Assembly (NCBI RefSeq): GCF_003173595.1
Contig: NZ_QGNZ01000003.1
Coordinates: 62,001-126,000, forward strand
Source: Pedobacter yonginensis
Lineage (GTDB): Bacteria; Bacteroidota; Bacteroidia; Sphingobacteriales; Sphingobacteriaceae
Reading direction: 5' to 3'
Length of the DNA stretch: 64,000 nucleotides
Shown: piece by piece, positions 63,178 to 64,000 of the stretch
Position numbering within the stretch: the first letter of the stretch is position 1
Layout: each line of letters starts with the position of its first letter
The notes under the pieces: model-generated
Database searches by the model: none
Seen by the model: the letters and a program-made list of their open reading frames with translations, nothing else
Told to the model about the DNA's origin: nothing
Program-made: the position numbers and the translations under genes

Positions 63178-63957
63178 ATGAAAAATATATTTCTAACCAT
63201 CTGTCTTCTGGTATTGGGTTTTGCTTCAAAGGCTCAAGATTTTAATAAATACGAAAAAGGAAGTTTTATTAAGGGTAAAGATTCAATCTATTATCGAATT
63301 CTATTCCCTGAAAATTTTAATCCTGCTGAAAAATATCCAGTTGTTTTCTTTTTACATGGAAGCGGCGAACGTGGAAACGATAATGAAAAACAATTGACAC
63401 ACGGAGGGGCTTTATTTTTAAAAGAAGATGTTCGTAAAAACTTTCCAGCCATTATCGTTTTCCCTCAATGCCCAGCTAATGATTTTTGGGCGAACATAAA
63501 TAACAGTAAATATGAGAGTGGTAAGAGAAAGATTTCTTTTGTTGAGGGGGGCGAACCTACAAAAGCCATGCACGCACTGGTTGGCATGGTTAAAGATTTC
63601 TTAAAAAAACCTTTTGTAAATAAAGAACAGCTATATGTTGGTGGTTTATCAATGGGTGGCATGGGCACATTTGAGCTCCTGCGTCGCAAACGCAACACTT
63701 TTGCCGCAGCAATTTCCATTTGCGGTGGAGATAACACCAATAACATCAAGAAGTATCAAAAAGTACCGCTATGGATTTTCCACGGAGCAAAAGATGATAT
63801 TGTTGATCCTGCCTTTTCTATGGCGATTGCAGAACGTTTAAAAACAGTAGGCGATGAGGTGAAATTCACCCTCTATCCAAATGCCAACCACAACAGTTGG
63901 GATAGTACCTTTGCCGAACCAGAGTTATTGCCTTGGTTGTTTAGCCACAAAAAATAA
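63178..63957 (+). CDS. Exported alpha/beta-hydrolase esterase (LpqC/phospholipase-like)
   Basis: 259 residues with signal peptide ending SKA-Q. Catalytic triad: Ser158 (GGLSMGGMG), Asp206 or Asp207 (GAKDDIVDP) and His238 (ANHNSW); the oxyanion region is VFFLHGSGERG. This is the esterase/prolyl-oligopeptidase-like class found in many glycan loci, where it removes acyl groups from sugars. It has its own promoter, so may be separately regulated. The substrate is unknown; succinyl groups on bacterial beta-1,2-glucans would be a fitting target but this is inference. Confidence 0.85.
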   Translation: MKNIFLTICLLVLGFASKAQDFNKYEKGSFIKGKDSIYYRILFPENFNPAEKYPVVFFLHGSGERGNDNEKQLTHGGALFLKEDVRKNFPAIIVFPQCPANDFWANINNSKYESGKRKISFVEGGEPTKAMHALVGMVKDFLKKPFVNKEQLYVGGLSMGGMGTFELLRRKRNTFAAAISICGGDNTNNIKKYQKVPLWIFHGAKDDIVDPAFSMAIAERLKTVGDEVKFTLYPNANHNSWDSTFAEPELLPWLFSHKK

Positions 63958-64000
63958 AGACGCATTTCTCCTAAAAAATAAAGGCGCATTTCTCCTAAAA
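63949..64000 (+). repeat. 24-bp tandem repeat spanning the esterase stop codon
   Basis: 63949-63972 and 63973-63996 are 24-base copies differing at one position (A or G at unit base 12), and four bases of a possible third copy are cut by the window edge. The first copy contains the last two Lys codons and the TAA of the esterase; each copy repeats TAA in the same frame. Confidence 0.8.

Overview
The window looks like a chromosomal segment from a Sphingobacteriaceae-type Bacteroidota, most like Pedobacter. The evidence is low GC, two SusC/SusD pairs, a PorT-like gene and a type IX sorting domain, DUF5686 and Reg_prop proteins, A-rich translation starts without Shine-Dalgarno sequences, and many copies of the Bacteroidota -7 promoter element TAnnTTTG. 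No tRNA, rRNA, CRISPR array or intact insertion sequence was seen.

Positions 1-23.4 kb are mostly housekeeping: an SDR oxidoreductase cut by the window start, ubiE-porT, engB, a UbiA-family prenyltransferase, an M3 peptidase, an MFS exporter, an APC permease, kup with a previously hidden 55-residue membrane protein, a tiny type IX cargo, an FAH-FAH-like hydrolase followed by an M23 peptidase, bcp, a split transketolase, an ECF sigma operon, a class III aminotransferase and an OmpR/histidine kinase pair.

Positions 23.5-31.9 kb hold polysaccharide utilisation locus 1 (PUL1): a 7TM sensor fused to an IS1595-transposase-type zinc ribbon and helix-turn-helix, then SusC, SusD and a GH30 lipoprotein. 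Positions 32-45.7 kb return to core genes: a pseudouridine synthase, panB, carA, an ABC-2 exporter, pheS with a Rieske-like lipoprotein and TetR, kbl, a DUF5686 protein and trhO.

Positions 45.9-64 kb hold PUL2: a propeller/Y_Y_Y/LuxR one-piece membrane regulator, SusC, SusD, a LamG lipoprotein, an M57 metalloprotease in its own transcription unit, two GH144 enzymes, a GH43-like enzyme, a GH3 beta-glucosidase and an esterase. GH144 is the endo-beta-1,2-glucanase family, so beta-1,2-glucan is the best substrate guess. The predicted scheme is: surface GH144 cuts the polymer, SusCD imports fragments, GH3 finishes them to glucose. GH30 in PUL1 would suit beta-1,6 linkages.

The most unusual features are the domesticated-transposase sensor with an 18-bp direct repeat between it and its SusC, three intergenic loci built from 22, 24 and 28 phase-locked heptamers with a different consensus at each locus, several promoters placed exactly 4-6 bases from a start codon (probable leaderless mRNAs), and a 38-codon ORF overlapping the carA start.
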